From positions 143,305-207,304 of the forward strand of contig DASUUK010000024.1 of NCBI GenBank assembly GCA_036374135.1: a stretch of DNA of 64,000 bases, written 5' to 3'. The notes below the pieces were generated by a model. It was not told the origin of the DNA. It saw only the letters and a program-made list of their open reading frames with translations, and made no database searches. Shown here piece by piece: positions 18,544-29,025 of this stretch; the first letter of the stretch is position 1, and each line of letters begins with the position of its first letter. Position numbers and translations under genes: made by a program. Origin of the DNA: Euzebyales bacterium. GTDB taxonomy: Bacteria; Actinomycetota; Nitriliruptoria; Euzebyales; JAHELV01.

Positions 18544-19208
18544 ACCACGACCGCCGTCCCGCGATCTACTTCGTCCGCCACGGTGAGTCCGTCGCCAACG
18601 TCGCCGACCGCGACGGGAGCCTACAGCCGGACGACAGCGACCGGCTCAGCGACCGCGGGTGGGAGCAGGCGCGCGAGCTGGGTCGCCGGCTGCGCGGCGA
18701 GGCGCTCGAGTCGATCGTGGCCAGCCCGATGCGTCGCGCGCAGGAGACCGCCGCGGGCATCTCCGAGGTCCTCGGCCTGGCGGTGCTTACCGACCCGGAT
18801 CTGTACGAGGTGCGCCAGTCCGACGCGTTCTACGCGGCGCTCCCCGCCGGGGCGGGGCGCCACGCCACGCTGTCCTGGATGCCGACCGCGGACCCGTCGT
18901 ACGCCGAACCAGGCGCCGAGTCGTTCGACGACATCACGGCGCGGGTCAGGCAGGTGCAGCGACGCCTGCACGCTGACGCCGACCACCGCCGTGTGGTCGC
19001 GGTCAGCCATCACGGGTTCCTGCACTTCTACCTGGGCGTCGTCCTGTTCGGCGACGACTTCGGCCCGCGCCATGTGCTGCCGCTGTATCAGATGGGGCAC
19101 GCGAACACCGGCATCTCGATCTTCGAGCGGGTCGACGACCGCGTGATGGACGGCGTCCCGCTGCCCGGCTGGGTGCTGACGACCTGGAACGACCGGGCGC
19201 ACCTGTGA
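18540..19208 (+). CDS. Histidine phosphatase family protein
   Basis: A 222-residue member of the phosphoglycerate-mutase-like branch. RHGES (13-17) carries the phosphorylated His, and [12 protein letters not shown] carries the second catalytic His. The GTG at 18540 overlaps the acyl-CoA dehydrogenase stop (GTGA), so the two are coupled. The substrate is unknown; members act on sugar phosphates, nucleotides, proteins or other phosphoesters. A start from the overlapping frame further upstream was excluded because that stretch is the dehydrogenase gene. Confidence 0.82.
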   Translation: MNHDRRPAIYFVRHGESVANVADRDGSLQPDDSDRLSDRGWEQARELGRRLRGEALESIVASPMRRAQETAAGISEVLGLAVLTDPDLYEVRQSDAFYAALPAGAGRHATLSWMPTADPSYAEPGAESFDDITARVRQVQRRLHADADHRRVVAVSHHGFLHFYLGVVLFGDDFGPRHVLPLYQMGHANTGISIFERVDDRVMDGVPLPGWVLTTWNDRAHL

Positions 19209-19236
19209 CGGACCACGCATCGCGGGGCGGCCGCGC

Positions 19237-20382
19237 GTGACCGGGTCGCGCGACGACCGACGCACGAAGCTGGGCCAGCTCGCCCGCCTGTTCGGCCGCC
19301 TCGGCGTCGTCGCGTTCGGCGGGCCGGCGGCCCACATCGCGATGATGCACGACGAGGTGGTGACCCGGCGCCGCTGGCTGACCGACGCGCAGTTCGTGGA
19401 CCTGATCGGCGTCACCAACCTGATCCCCGGGCCGAACTCGACCGAGATGACGATGCACGTCGGTCGGGAGCGGGCGGGGTGGCGCGGCCTGGTCGTCGCG
19501 GGCGCCAGCTTCATCGTGCCCGCCGCGGCCATCGTGCTCGCGTTCGCGGTCGCGTACGTCGAGTACGGGCAGACGCCGAGCGGACAGGCGCTGCTGTACG
19601 GCGTGAAGCCGGTCGTGCTCGCGATCATCGGTCAGGCGCTGGTCAAGCTGGGCCGGACCGCACTGGGCGGCGCAGGGGCGCTGGGGTGGGTCGTTGGCGG
19701 CGCCGCCCTCGTTGCCTACCTGGCGGGCGGCAACGAGATCGCGATCCTGCTCGCGGGGGCGCTCGCGGCGCTGGGGTGGCGGACGGCGCGACCCACGCAG
19801 GGACCTGCCGCGCTGGCGGGCATGCTGTTCGCGGCCGGGACCGGCGCCTCGCTCGACCTGGGCCGCATCCTGTTCGTGTTCACGAAGATCGGCGCCGTGC
19901 TGTACGGCAGTGGCTACGTGCTGCTGGCGTTCCTCCGCAGTGATCTCGTCACCCGGTTGGACGTGCTGACCGATCAGCAACTGCTCGACGCGGTCGCGAT
20001 CGGCCAGTTCACGCCCGGGCCGCTGTTCACGACGGCCACGTTCATCGGCTACCTGCTGGCCGGGCTGCCGGGCGCGATCGTCGCCACGGTCGGCATCTTC
20101 CTGCCGGCCTTCTGCTTCGTGGCCGCTGTCGGACCGCACGTGGAGCGGCTGCGCCGCCGGGCCTGGTCGGCCGCGCTGCTCGACGGGGTCAACGCCGCCG
20201 CGTTCGGCCTGATGGCCGGCGTGATGATCGAACTGGCCGGCGACGCGCTCGTCGACCCGCTGACGGTCGCGGTCGCCCTGGCCACCGCGGCGGCGCTGTG
20301 GCGCACCGCGCTCAACTCGGCGTGGCTGGTGCTCGCCGGTGCCGTGATCGGCGTCTTGACGACGATCACCGGGGTGGTGTGA
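19237..20382 (+). CDS. chrA: Chromate transporter ChrA, two-domain type
   Basis: Integral membrane anion transporter with two homologous CHR halves. The first half contains AFGGPAAHIAMMHDEVV and NLIPGPNSTEMTMHVG. The second contains GSGYVLLAFL and IGQFTPGPLFTTATFIGYL. About ten membrane segments are expected in 381 residues. Characterised ChrA proteins export chromate; many homologues have unproven substrates. The GTG at 19237 lies 28 bases after the phosphatase stop. No regulator is adjacent. Confidence 0.88.
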   Translation: MTGSRDDRRTKLGQLARLFGRLGVVAFGGPAAHIAMMHDEVVTRRRWLTDAQFVDLIGVTNLIPGPNSTEMTMHVGRERAGWRGLVVAGASFIVPAAAIVLAFAVAYVEYGQTPSGQALLYGVKPVVLAIIGQALVKLGRTALGGAGALGWVVGGAALVAYLAGGNEIAILLAGALAALGWRTARPTQGPAALAGMLFAAGTGASLDLGRILFVFTKIGAVLYGSGYVLLAFLRSDLVTRLDVLTDQQLLDAVAIGQFTPGPLFTTATFIGYLLAGLPGAIVATVGIFLPAFCFVAAVGPHVERLRRRAWSAALLDGVNAAAFGLMAGVMIELAGDALVDPLTVAVALATAAALWRTALNSAWLVLAGAVIGVLTTITGVV

Positions 20383-20482
20383 CCCCCGCCGTGTGACGCC
20401 TATCCGGCACCGCGCCGACGTCGTCGGGGCGACGGCGGCACCTCGTGTCTGCGAGCGTCCGATCACGGGCAGGATCCCGACC

Positions 20483-22582
<2,100 letters not shown>

Positions 22583-22591
22583 CCCCACCCA

Positions 22592-22756
22592 GTGGGGCGA
22601 CATCGACCGGCATGCGTTGACAACTCGCCCCACAACCACGCGCCACACCGACGACGGGGCCAACATCCGCCCCCATACGTTGACAACACCCCATGACCAC
22701 ACGCCACCGCCAACGGGGCGACATCCGCCTCCATACGTTGACAACCCGCCCTGCAG
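22592..22756 (+). repeat. Three hairpin-forming tandem units of about 60 bp
   Basis: Units begin GGGGCGACATC or similar at 22594, 22656 and 22715. Each carries CATRCGTTGACAAC, with TTGACA at 22617, 22680 and 22738. In unit 1 the arms GTGGGGCGA (22592-22600) and TCGCCCCAC (22625-22633) are a perfect 9-bp inverted repeat. Units 2 and 3 have shorter arms (GGGG/CCCC and GGGCG/CGCCC). The stretches between units are also similar, so this is a tandem repeat. It fills the gap between the FadB-type gene and ppc. Confidence 0.8.
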
Positions 22757-22790
22757 TGGCCGGCGAAACGCCCCGGACACATCGACGGCG

Positions 22791-22796
22791 TAGCGT
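22791..22796 (+). promoter_or_regulatory. Candidate -10 for leaderless ppc transcript
   Basis: TAGCGT lies six bases before the ppc ATG at 22803, with no ribosome site between. A transcript starting near the ATG is suggested. No matching -35 is seen. Confidence 0.3.
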
Positions 22797-22802
22797 GGTG
22801 CC

Positions 22803-25478
22803 ATGCGAGACGGACGCCAGTTCAGCATGCCCGCGGACCTCCGGCGTGACGTCCGCATCCTCGGAGACGCGCTCGGCCAGATCATCGGCGAGGCCGGCGG
22901 CACCGATCTGTTCCGCACGGTGGAGACGCTGCGCAACGCCGCCATCGACTTTCGACGGGACGAGACGCCCGAAGGGCTGGCGGACATCCGCGCGCAGATC
23001 GATGCGATGGATCTGGGCCGGGCGGAGGCGGTCGCGCGGGCGTTCACCTGCTACTTCCAGCTGATCAACCTGGCGGAGGAACGACAGCGCATGCGTGCCC
23101 TGCGGGAGCGGGGCGAGACGCGCGAGGCCATCGGCGGCTCGCTGGCCGCCGCGGTCAACGAGGCGGTGGCGCGGGACGGACGCGAGGCACTGATGGGACT
23201 GCTCGGGCGCCTGCGCATCCATCCGGTGCTCACGGCGCACCCCACCGAGGCACGGCGACGTGTGGTGACCGAGGCCCTGCGACGGATCGGCGAGCAGCTC
23301 GACCGGTTCGACCAGTCCAACCTCCCACGCACCCAACGGGCCGACATCGCCCGACACCTCCGCGAGGAGATCGCCATCCTGTGGCGCACAGCGCAGATCC
23401 GCGATCGCCGCCCCACACCGCTCGACGAGGTGCGGCGCAACCTCGCCGTGTTCGACGACACGCTGTTCCGCGTCGTGCCCCGTGTCTACCGCGAGCTCGA
23501 CCGCGCGCTCGGACCCGAGACCGTCGGCGCCCGGGCCCCGTCGTTCCCCGCGTTCCTGCGCTGGGGCAGCTGGGTCGGCGGCGACCGCGACGGCAACCCG
23601 TTCGTGACGGCCACCGTCACGGCGCGCACGCTGGCCATCCAGACCGACCACGTGCTCCGCGGCCTCGAACGGGCGACCCGGCGGATCGGGCGGACATTGA
23701 CCGCGACGGCGACCTCGACACCGCCCAGCCGTGCGTTGCGCGCCGCACTCGACGAGGACGCCAGGCGCTGGCCGGACCACTGGGCGTCGATGGTCAAGCG
23801 CGCGACCGATCAGCCGCACCGCCTGCGGATGCTGGCGATCGCCGACCGCCTCGAGGCGACGCGGGAACACGGGACGCACGCGTACGGCTCGGCGCGGGAG
23901 TTCATCGACGACCTCGCCGTGCTGCAGGAATCCCTCCACCGCGGCGGCGCGCGCCGCCTCGCGTACGGCGAGCTGCAGCACCTGCGCTGGCAGGCGGAGA
24001 CGTTCGGGTTCCACTTCGCGTCGCTGGAGATCCGCCAGGACTCCGGCACCCACGACGCCGTCATCCGGGAGCTGGCACCGCACGCCGAACGGGACCTCCT
24101 GGCACTGGACCAGCTGGCCACCGAGGGTTGGCCGGACGGGGTGGGGCCGACGTCCGAGCTGGCCGCTGAGGTCATCGGCACGCTGCGGACGATGGCCGAG
24201 CTCCAACGGGTCCACGGCGTGGAGGCGTGCCGCCGCTACGCCGTGAGCTGGAGCCGCGAGGCCGTCGACGTGATGACCGTGCGTGCGCTCGCGCGCCTGG
24301 CCGTCCCGGACGGCTCGCTGACCATCGACGTCGTCCCGCTCTTCGAGAGCCGCGAGGACCTGCGTCGCGCTCCGAAGGAGCTCGACCTGCTGCTGTCGCT
24401 GCCGAGCGAGCAGGAGCGCCTCGACGCGAACGACCGGCGCTTCGAAGTCATGCTCGGCTACTCGGACTCGACCAAGGACGCGGGCTTCCTCGCCGCGAAC
24501 ATCGCACTGTTCGAGGCGCAGGCGGCCCTGGCCGAGTGGGCCGGGCGCAACGACGTCGCGCTGACGCTGTTCCATGGACGTGGCGGCGCCGTCGGCCGGG
24601 GCGGTGGCCCGGCGAACCGCGCGATCCTGGGGCAGCCACCCGGATCGGTCGACGGGCGGTTCAAGATCACGGAGCAGGGCGAGGTGGTGTTCTCGCGCTA
24701 CCGCACGCTGCCGCTCGCGCAGCGTCATCTGGAGCAGGTCACCAACGCGACGGTGCGCGCGTCCATGCACTCACGCGACGAGGGTGCGGTCGTCGACCTC
24801 GACTGGGACCTCGTGCGCACCATGGCACGTGCCAGCGAGGTGGTGTACCGCGAGCTCGTCGAGGTCGACGGGTTCGCCGAGTTCTTCGCCGATGTGACCC
24901 CCGCCGAGGAGCTCGGTGAGCTGCCGTTGGGCTCCCGGCCGGCGCGCCGGGGCGGCGGGGGCCGGGATCTCGCATCGCTGCGCGCGATCCCGTGGAGCTT
25001 CGCCTGGGCGCAGGCGCGCATCAACCTGCCCGGGTGGTACGGGCTCGGCGCCGGGCTGGCGGCCGGGCGGGCGCACGTCGGTGGAATGCAGCCGCTGCGC
25101 GAGCTGATGGGGCGGTGGCCGTTCCTGCGCACCGCGATCGACAACGCGGCGTTGAGCCTCGTCAAGGCCGACATGCTGATCGCGCGGACGTACCTGGAGC
25201 TGTCCGATCGCGCGGACCTGGCCACCCGGATCGTCCGCGAGTACGAGCGCACCGAGGAGCTCGTGCGCGAACTGCTCGGGCACCGCCGCCTGCTGGAGGA
25301 CCGACCGGTGCTGCGCCTCGCGGTCGATCTGCGCAACCCCTACGTCGACGCGCTGTCGTTCCTGCAGCAGCGGGCGCTGCGCGGCGCGCGTGCCGGGGGG
25401 GCCGACGCCGACCGATGGTCACGCCTGGTGCAGCTGACGGTCAACGGCGTCTCCGCGGGACTGCAGAACACCGGCTGA
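22803..25478 (+). CDS. ppc: Phosphoenolpyruvate carboxylase
   Basis: Anaplerotic enzyme that carboxylates PEP to oxaloacetate. The catalytic His is in HPVLTAHPTEARRR (H146). GYSDSTKDAGFLAAN and FHGRGGAVGRGGGPANRA are the conserved PEP/bicarbonate-binding segments, and the protein ends with LQNTG, the family's invariant C-terminus. Length is 891 residues, normal for bacterial PEPC. The ATG at 22803 agrees with the conserved N-terminal region. It stands alone downstream of the tandem hairpin repeats and is followed by a copy of the 46-bp palindromic element. Confidence 0.96.
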   Translation: MRDGRQFSMPADLRRDVRILGDALGQIIGEAGGTDLFRTVETLRNAAIDFRRDETPEGLADIRAQIDAMDLGRAEAVARAFTCYFQLINLAEERQRMRALRERGETREAIGGSLAAAVNEAVARDGREALMGLLGRLRIHPVLTAHPTEARRRVVTEALRRIGEQLDRFDQSNLPRTQRADIARHLREEIAILWRTAQIRDRRPTPLDEVRRNLAVFDDTLFRVVPRVYRELDRALGPETVGARAPSFPAFLRWGSWVGGDRDGNPFVTATVTARTLAIQTDHVLRGLERATRRIGRTLTATATSTPPSRALRAALDEDARRWPDHWASMVKRATDQPHRLRMLAIADRLEATREHGTHAYGSAREFIDDLAVLQESLHRGGARRLAYGELQHLRWQAETFGFHFASLEIRQDSGTHDAVIRELAPHAERDLLALDQLATEGWPDGVGPTSELAAEVIGTLRTMAELQRVHGVEACRRYAVSWSREAVDVMTVRALARLAVPDGSLTIDVVPLFESREDLRRAPKELDLLLSLPSEQERLDANDRRFEVMLGYSDSTKDAGFLAANIALFEAQAALAEWAGRNDVALTLFHGRGGAVGRGGGPANRAILGQPPGSVDGRFKITEQGEVVFSRYRTLPLAQRHLEQVTNATVRASMHSRDEGAVVDLDWDLVRTMARASEVVYRELVEVDGFAEFFADVTPAEELGELPLGSRPARRGGGGRDLASLRAIPWSFAWAQARINLPGWYGLGAGLAAGRAHVGGMQPLRELMGRWPFLRTAIDNAALSLVKADMLIARTYLELSDRADLATRIVREYERTEELVRELLGHRRLLEDRPVLRLAVDLRNPYVDALSFLQQRALRGARAGGADADRWSRLVQLTVNGVSAGLQNTG

Positions 25479-25569
25479 TACGTGGCTCCGGGGCTCCGGG
25501 CGTCATCCGTCGCGCCGCGTGACGAGGCATGCCGCCCAGTCTGGCGTCGACCGCGGCGCGAACGATCTG

Positions 25570-25615
25570 ATCCGGACATCGGGGACACCGTGGGCGGTGT
25601 CCGTCGTGTCCGATC
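25570..25615 (+). repeat. 46-bp interspersed palindromic element, copy 2
   Basis: Begins ATCCGGACA and ends TGTCCGATC. The inner arms GGACACCG and CGGTGTCC pair perfectly around TGGG. It lies between ppc and the DUF2630 gene and has exactly the length of copies at 13416 and 41107. The inner arms differ from copy 1 but still pair, which points to selection on structure. Confidence 0.75.
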
Positions 25616-25670
25616 GAGCTCGCCCGACGGCGGGTCGCGGCGACGTCGCAGCACCGGACGCGCGTGGCGG

Positions 25671-25676
25671 TATGGT
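25671..25676 (+). promoter_or_regulatory. Candidate -10 element for the DUF2630 gene
   Basis: TATGGT is the best TAnnnT match in this gap and lies 32 bases before the ATG at 25709. That allows a short leader containing the purine-rich GGCGAGGAGTC. Confidence 0.35.
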
Positions 25677-25708
25677 CGGCGACATCGAACGGCGAGGAGT
25701 CATTCGGG

Positions 25709-25951
25709 ATGGACGATCAGGAGATCCTGTCGCGGATCACGGCGTTGGTCGAGGAGGAGGACCACCTGCGGCGTCGACACACCGAGGAGGCGCTCGACCA
25801 CGACGAACGCGCCCGCATCGAGCGCATCGAGATCGCGTTGGACCAGTGCTGGGATCTGCTGCGCCAGCGGCGCGCACGCCGCGAGTTCGACGAGGATCCC
25901 GAGGGGGCGGAGGTCCGCGACGTCGACACCGTCGAGCACTACCGGCAGTGA
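25709..25951 (+). CDS. DUF2630 family protein
   Basis: An 80-residue, charged, probably helical protein. It begins MDDQEILSRI and includes ALDQCWDLLRQRRARREF, the most conserved part of this small actinobacterial family. No enzymatic motif is visible. The ATG at 25709 is preceded by GGCGAGGAGTCATTCGGG. It converges on the aminotransferase gene, with 13 bases between the stops. Function is unknown. Confidence 0.75.
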   Translation: MDDQEILSRITALVEEEDHLRRRHTEEALDHDERARIERIEIALDQCWDLLRQRRARREFDEDPEGAEVRDVDTVEHYRQ

Positions 25952-25964
25952 CAGGCGCCTGCGG

Positions 25965-27248
25965 TCACCCGAGCGCGCCGTACCGGTCGCAGAACGCCTC
26001 GACGGCGACGACGAAGCCATCGATGTCCTCGCCCGTCAGGGCCGCGCTGAGGGCCATGTAGCCGCGCGGCGCGGTGTAGTACCCGGCGTCGAGCAGGTGG
26101 TGGAACAACAACCGGCGCCAGCGGTCGTCCGCGTCGGCGAGGTCGCCGACGTGGGTCACCGGTCCTGCGACCGGGTGGATGGCTCCCAGCGATCCCCAGC
26201 CGGTCACGCGGAACGCCAGTGGCGAGGCGTCGAACACGTCGGCGAGCCGTTGCCGCAGGCGGTCACCCCGGGCGGACAGCCGTTCGAGGTATCCGTCACG
26301 GGTCACGATGCGCTGCACCTCGACACCCGCCGCCATCGTGAACGTGTTGTTGTTGAACGTCCCGGCGTGCGCCAGTCCGCCGACCTCCGGGTCGAACGCC
26401 GTCATCAGGTCGCGCCGGCCGCCGAACGCGCCGAACGTCATGCCTCCCGCGACGTACTTGCCCAGCGTGGTCATGTCGGGCGTGACGCCGGTCAACTGCT
26501 GCGCGCCACCCGGCGCCAGCCGTGAGGTCATGACCTCGTCGAAGATCAGGACGGCGCCGACGTCGCGCGTGCCGCTGCGCAGCGCGTCGAGGAATCCGGC
26601 GGTGGCGGGGATGCAGCCGCTGGCACCCAGCATCGGTTCGACCAGCACGCACGCGATGCGCTCACCGTTGACGGTCAGTTCGCGCTCGAGGGCGTCGACG
26701 TCGTTGTAGTCGAGCACCCCGTGCTCGAACGGTGCGCGCAGGGGCGCACCGGTGGGACCGTAGTACAGCAACCCGCCGTGGTAACCGCCCGCGAACACCA
26801 CGACGCGGTCGCGGCCGGTCGCGTGACGGGCCGTCATGATCGCCATCAGGTTGGCCTCGGTGCCCGAGTTGGTGAAGCGCACCTGGTCGATGGACGCGAA
26901 CCGGTCGACGACCGCCTCGGCGAAGGCGATCTCCGGCTCGGTCATGCCGCCGAGCGCCCAGCCCGTGTCGAGCCGGTCGCGGACGGCGTCGGCGACGGCC
27001 TGAGGCTGATGACCCAGCAGCCCTGCGGAGTAGTCGCCGAGCACGTCGAGGCGACGGTGGCCGTCGACGTCGACCAGGTGCGCACCGTCGGCACGCTCCA
27101 CCCGGAACGCGAACGGTTCGAAGTGCAGCACCGTGCGGGTGTTGCCACCGGGTAGCACCCGCCGCGCCCGCTCGTGGAGCGCGCGGCTACGTGGGTGGGC
27201 GTCCACATAACGTCGCAGCGCCAGGTCCAGTGCCTCGTCGAGGTCCAT
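25965..27248 (-). CDS. Class III aminotransferase (glutamate-1-semialdehyde aminomutase-like)
   Basis: PLP enzyme of the class III fold, 427 residues. RFTNSGTEANLMAIM binds the cofactor phosphate. LIFDEVMTSRLAPGG holds the Asp for the pyridine nitrogen. TLGKYVAGGMTFGAFGG carries the PLP Lys, and HAGTFNNNTFTMAAG the second-subunit phosphate loop. It resembles HemL, but no heme genes are nearby and it probably acts on another amino or keto substrate. The ATG at 27248 (MDLDEAL) begins the conserved region. It is divergent from pgm. Confidence 0.83.
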   Translation of the reverse strand: MDLDEALDLALRRYVDAHPRSRALHERARRVLPGGNTRTVLHFEPFAFRVERADGAHLVDVDGHRRLDVLGDYSAGLLGHQPQAVADAVRDRLDTGWALGGMTEPEIAFAEAVVDRFASIDQVRFTNSGTEANLMAIMTARHATGRDRVVVFAGGYHGGLLYYGPTGAPLRAPFEHGVLDYNDVDALERELTVNGERIACVLVEPMLGASGCIPATAGFLDALRSGTRDVGAVLIFDEVMTSRLAPGGAQQLTGVTPDMTTLGKYVAGGMTFGAFGGRRDLMTAFDPEVGGLAHAGTFNNNTFTMAAGVEVQRIVTRDGYLERLSARGDRLRQRLADVFDASPLAFRVTGWGSLGAIHPVAGPVTHVGDLADADDRWRRLLFHHLLDAGYYTAPRGYMALSAALTGEDIDGFVVAVEAFCDRYGALG

Positions 27249-27367
27249 GCGCACCCGCCGATCGTTGGCCCGCCCTGGTAGCGCCGCCGGTTGGCGGGGC
27301 ATGGTGTCTGGTGGGCCACCACCCACCCGCAGCGCAACGTACACCGCGACCTGGGGAGTGCACAGCG

Positions 27368-28999
27368 ATGAGCCGACACGAGCGTGCCGGGCAGCCGGCG
27401 ACAAGCGACGACCTGATCGACGTCGACGCGCTGATCGGCGCGTACCACGACCGCCGGCCCGAGGTCGACGATCCGGCACAGCTGGTTGCGTTCGGCACCT
27501 CCGGCCACCGCGGATCGGCGTTCGACGGCAGTTTCAACGAGGCGCACATCCTCGCGATCAGCCAGGCGATCTGCGAGTACCGCCGCGGGCACGACATCAC
27601 GGGTCCGCTGTTCGTCGCCCGTGACACCCACGCGCTGTCGGCGCCGGCGTTCGACACGAGCCTCGAGGTGTTCGCCGGCAACGACGTCGACGTGTGCGTC
27701 GACGACCGGGACGGCTACACCCCGACACCGGCGCTGTCGCGCGCGATCCTGCGGCACAACGCCGCCGGCGACGCCATCGCCGACGGGGTCGTCATCACGC
27801 CGTCGCACAACCCGCCCCGCGACGGAGGGTTCAAGTACAACCCGCCGAACGGCGGCCCCGCCGGCGGCGACGTCACCGGTTGGATCGAGGACCGCGCCAA
27901 CGCCCTGTTGCGCGACGGGCTGGACGCCGTGCCACGGGTCCCGGACGCGCGCACCCATGAGCGGGTGTCGGGCTACGACTTCCTGGGGAAGTACGTCGAC
28001 GAACTGCCGCAGGTGGTGGACCTCGCCGCCGTGCGCGACGCCGGCGTGCACATCGGCGTCCACCCGCTCGGCGGCGCGAGCGTGGCGTACTGGGGGGAGA
28101 TCGCGGAGCGCCACGGCCTCGATCTCGAGCTGGTCAACGACACCGTGGATCCGACGTTCGGGTTCATGACACTCGACAGCGACGGTCAGATCCGCATGGA
28201 CTGCTCGTCGCCGGACGCGATGCGCAGCCTGATCGACCTGGCCGACCGCTACGACGTGGCGTTCGGCAACGACGCGGACGCGGACCGCCACGGCATCGTG
28301 ACCCCCGACGGCCTGCGCAACCCCAACCACTACCTCGCGGTGGCGATCGAGTACCTGCTGGACCACCGCGCGCACTGGCCGCGCACCGCGGGGATCGGCA
28401 AGACCCTCGTGTCGAGCAGCATGATCGACGCCGTGGTGGGTGCGGCGGGCCGTTCACTGGTCGAGGTGCCCGTCGGGTTCAAGTGGTTCGTCGACGGGCT
28501 GCTCGACGGCCGCATCGCCTTCGGCGGCGAGGAGAGCGCGGGCGCGTCGTTCCTGCAGATCGACGGATCGGTGTGGTCGACCGACAAGGACGGGTTGATC
28601 CTGTGCCTGCTGGCCGCGGAGATCATCGCGCGCACCGGCGACGACCCGGGCGTGCACTACGAACGCCTGACGCGCCAGCACGGGTCGCCGGTGTACCGGC
28701 GCATCGACTCGCCGGCGACACCGGACGAGAAGGCACGGCTCACGCAGCTGTCGCCGGAGGACGTCCACGCCGACGAACTCGCGGGCGACGCGATCGAGCG
28801 CATGCTCACCCGTGCGCCCGGCAACGACCAGCCGATCGGCGGCCTCAAGGTCGTCACCGAGCGCGGCTGGTTCGCGGCCCGTCCCAGCGGCACGGAGGAC
28901 AAGACCAAGATCTACGCCGAGAGCTTCGCCGGCGACGACCACCTCGAGCGCATCCTGGACGAGGCGCAGAAGATCGTGTCGGCCGCGACCGCCGGCTGA
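27368..28999 (+). CDS. pgm: Phosphoglucomutase, alpha-D-glucose-phosphate specific
   Basis: Interconverts glucose-1-phosphate and glucose-6-phosphate, linking glycogen and sugar-nucleotide pools to glycolysis. FGTSGHRG is near the N-terminus. The phosphoserine loop TPSHNPP places the catalytic Ser at 146. FGNDADADRHG is the magnesium loop, FGGEESAGASF recognises sugar, and RPSGTEDKTKIYAESF binds phosphate. Length is 543 residues, typical of the alpha-specific type. pgi begins at 62543 in the same orientation but is not adjacent. Confidence 0.94.
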   Translation: MSRHERAGQPATSDDLIDVDALIGAYHDRRPEVDDPAQLVAFGTSGHRGSAFDGSFNEAHILAISQAICEYRRGHDITGPLFVARDTHALSAPAFDTSLEVFAGNDVDVCVDDRDGYTPTPALSRAILRHNAAGDAIADGVVITPSHNPPRDGGFKYNPPNGGPAGGDVTGWIEDRANALLRDGLDAVPRVPDARTHERVSGYDFLGKYVDELPQVVDLAAVRDAGVHIGVHPLGGASVAYWGEIAERHGLDLELVNDTVDPTFGFMTLDSDGQIRMDCSSPDAMRSLIDLADRYDVAFGNDADADRHGIVTPDGLRNPNHYLAVAIEYLLDHRAHWPRTAGIGKTLVSSSMIDAVVGAAGRSLVEVPVGFKWFVDGLLDGRIAFGGEESAGASFLQIDGSVWSTDKDGLILCLLAAEIIARTGDDPGVHYERLTRQHGSPVYRRIDSPATPDEKARLTQLSPEDVHADELAGDAIERMLTRAPGNDQPIGGLKVVTERGWFAARPSGTEDKTKIYAESFAGDDHLERILDEAQKIVSAATAG

Positions 29000-29025
29000 C
29001 CGGTACGGGACGGCCCGGGGCGCGA

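Noticed and set aside
22592-22756. Possible CRISPR array (31-32 base repeats with 27-31 base spacers)
   Set aside because: The supposed spacers are similar to each other, there are only three units, repeats differ at many positions and no cas genes are near. It is a tandem repeat.
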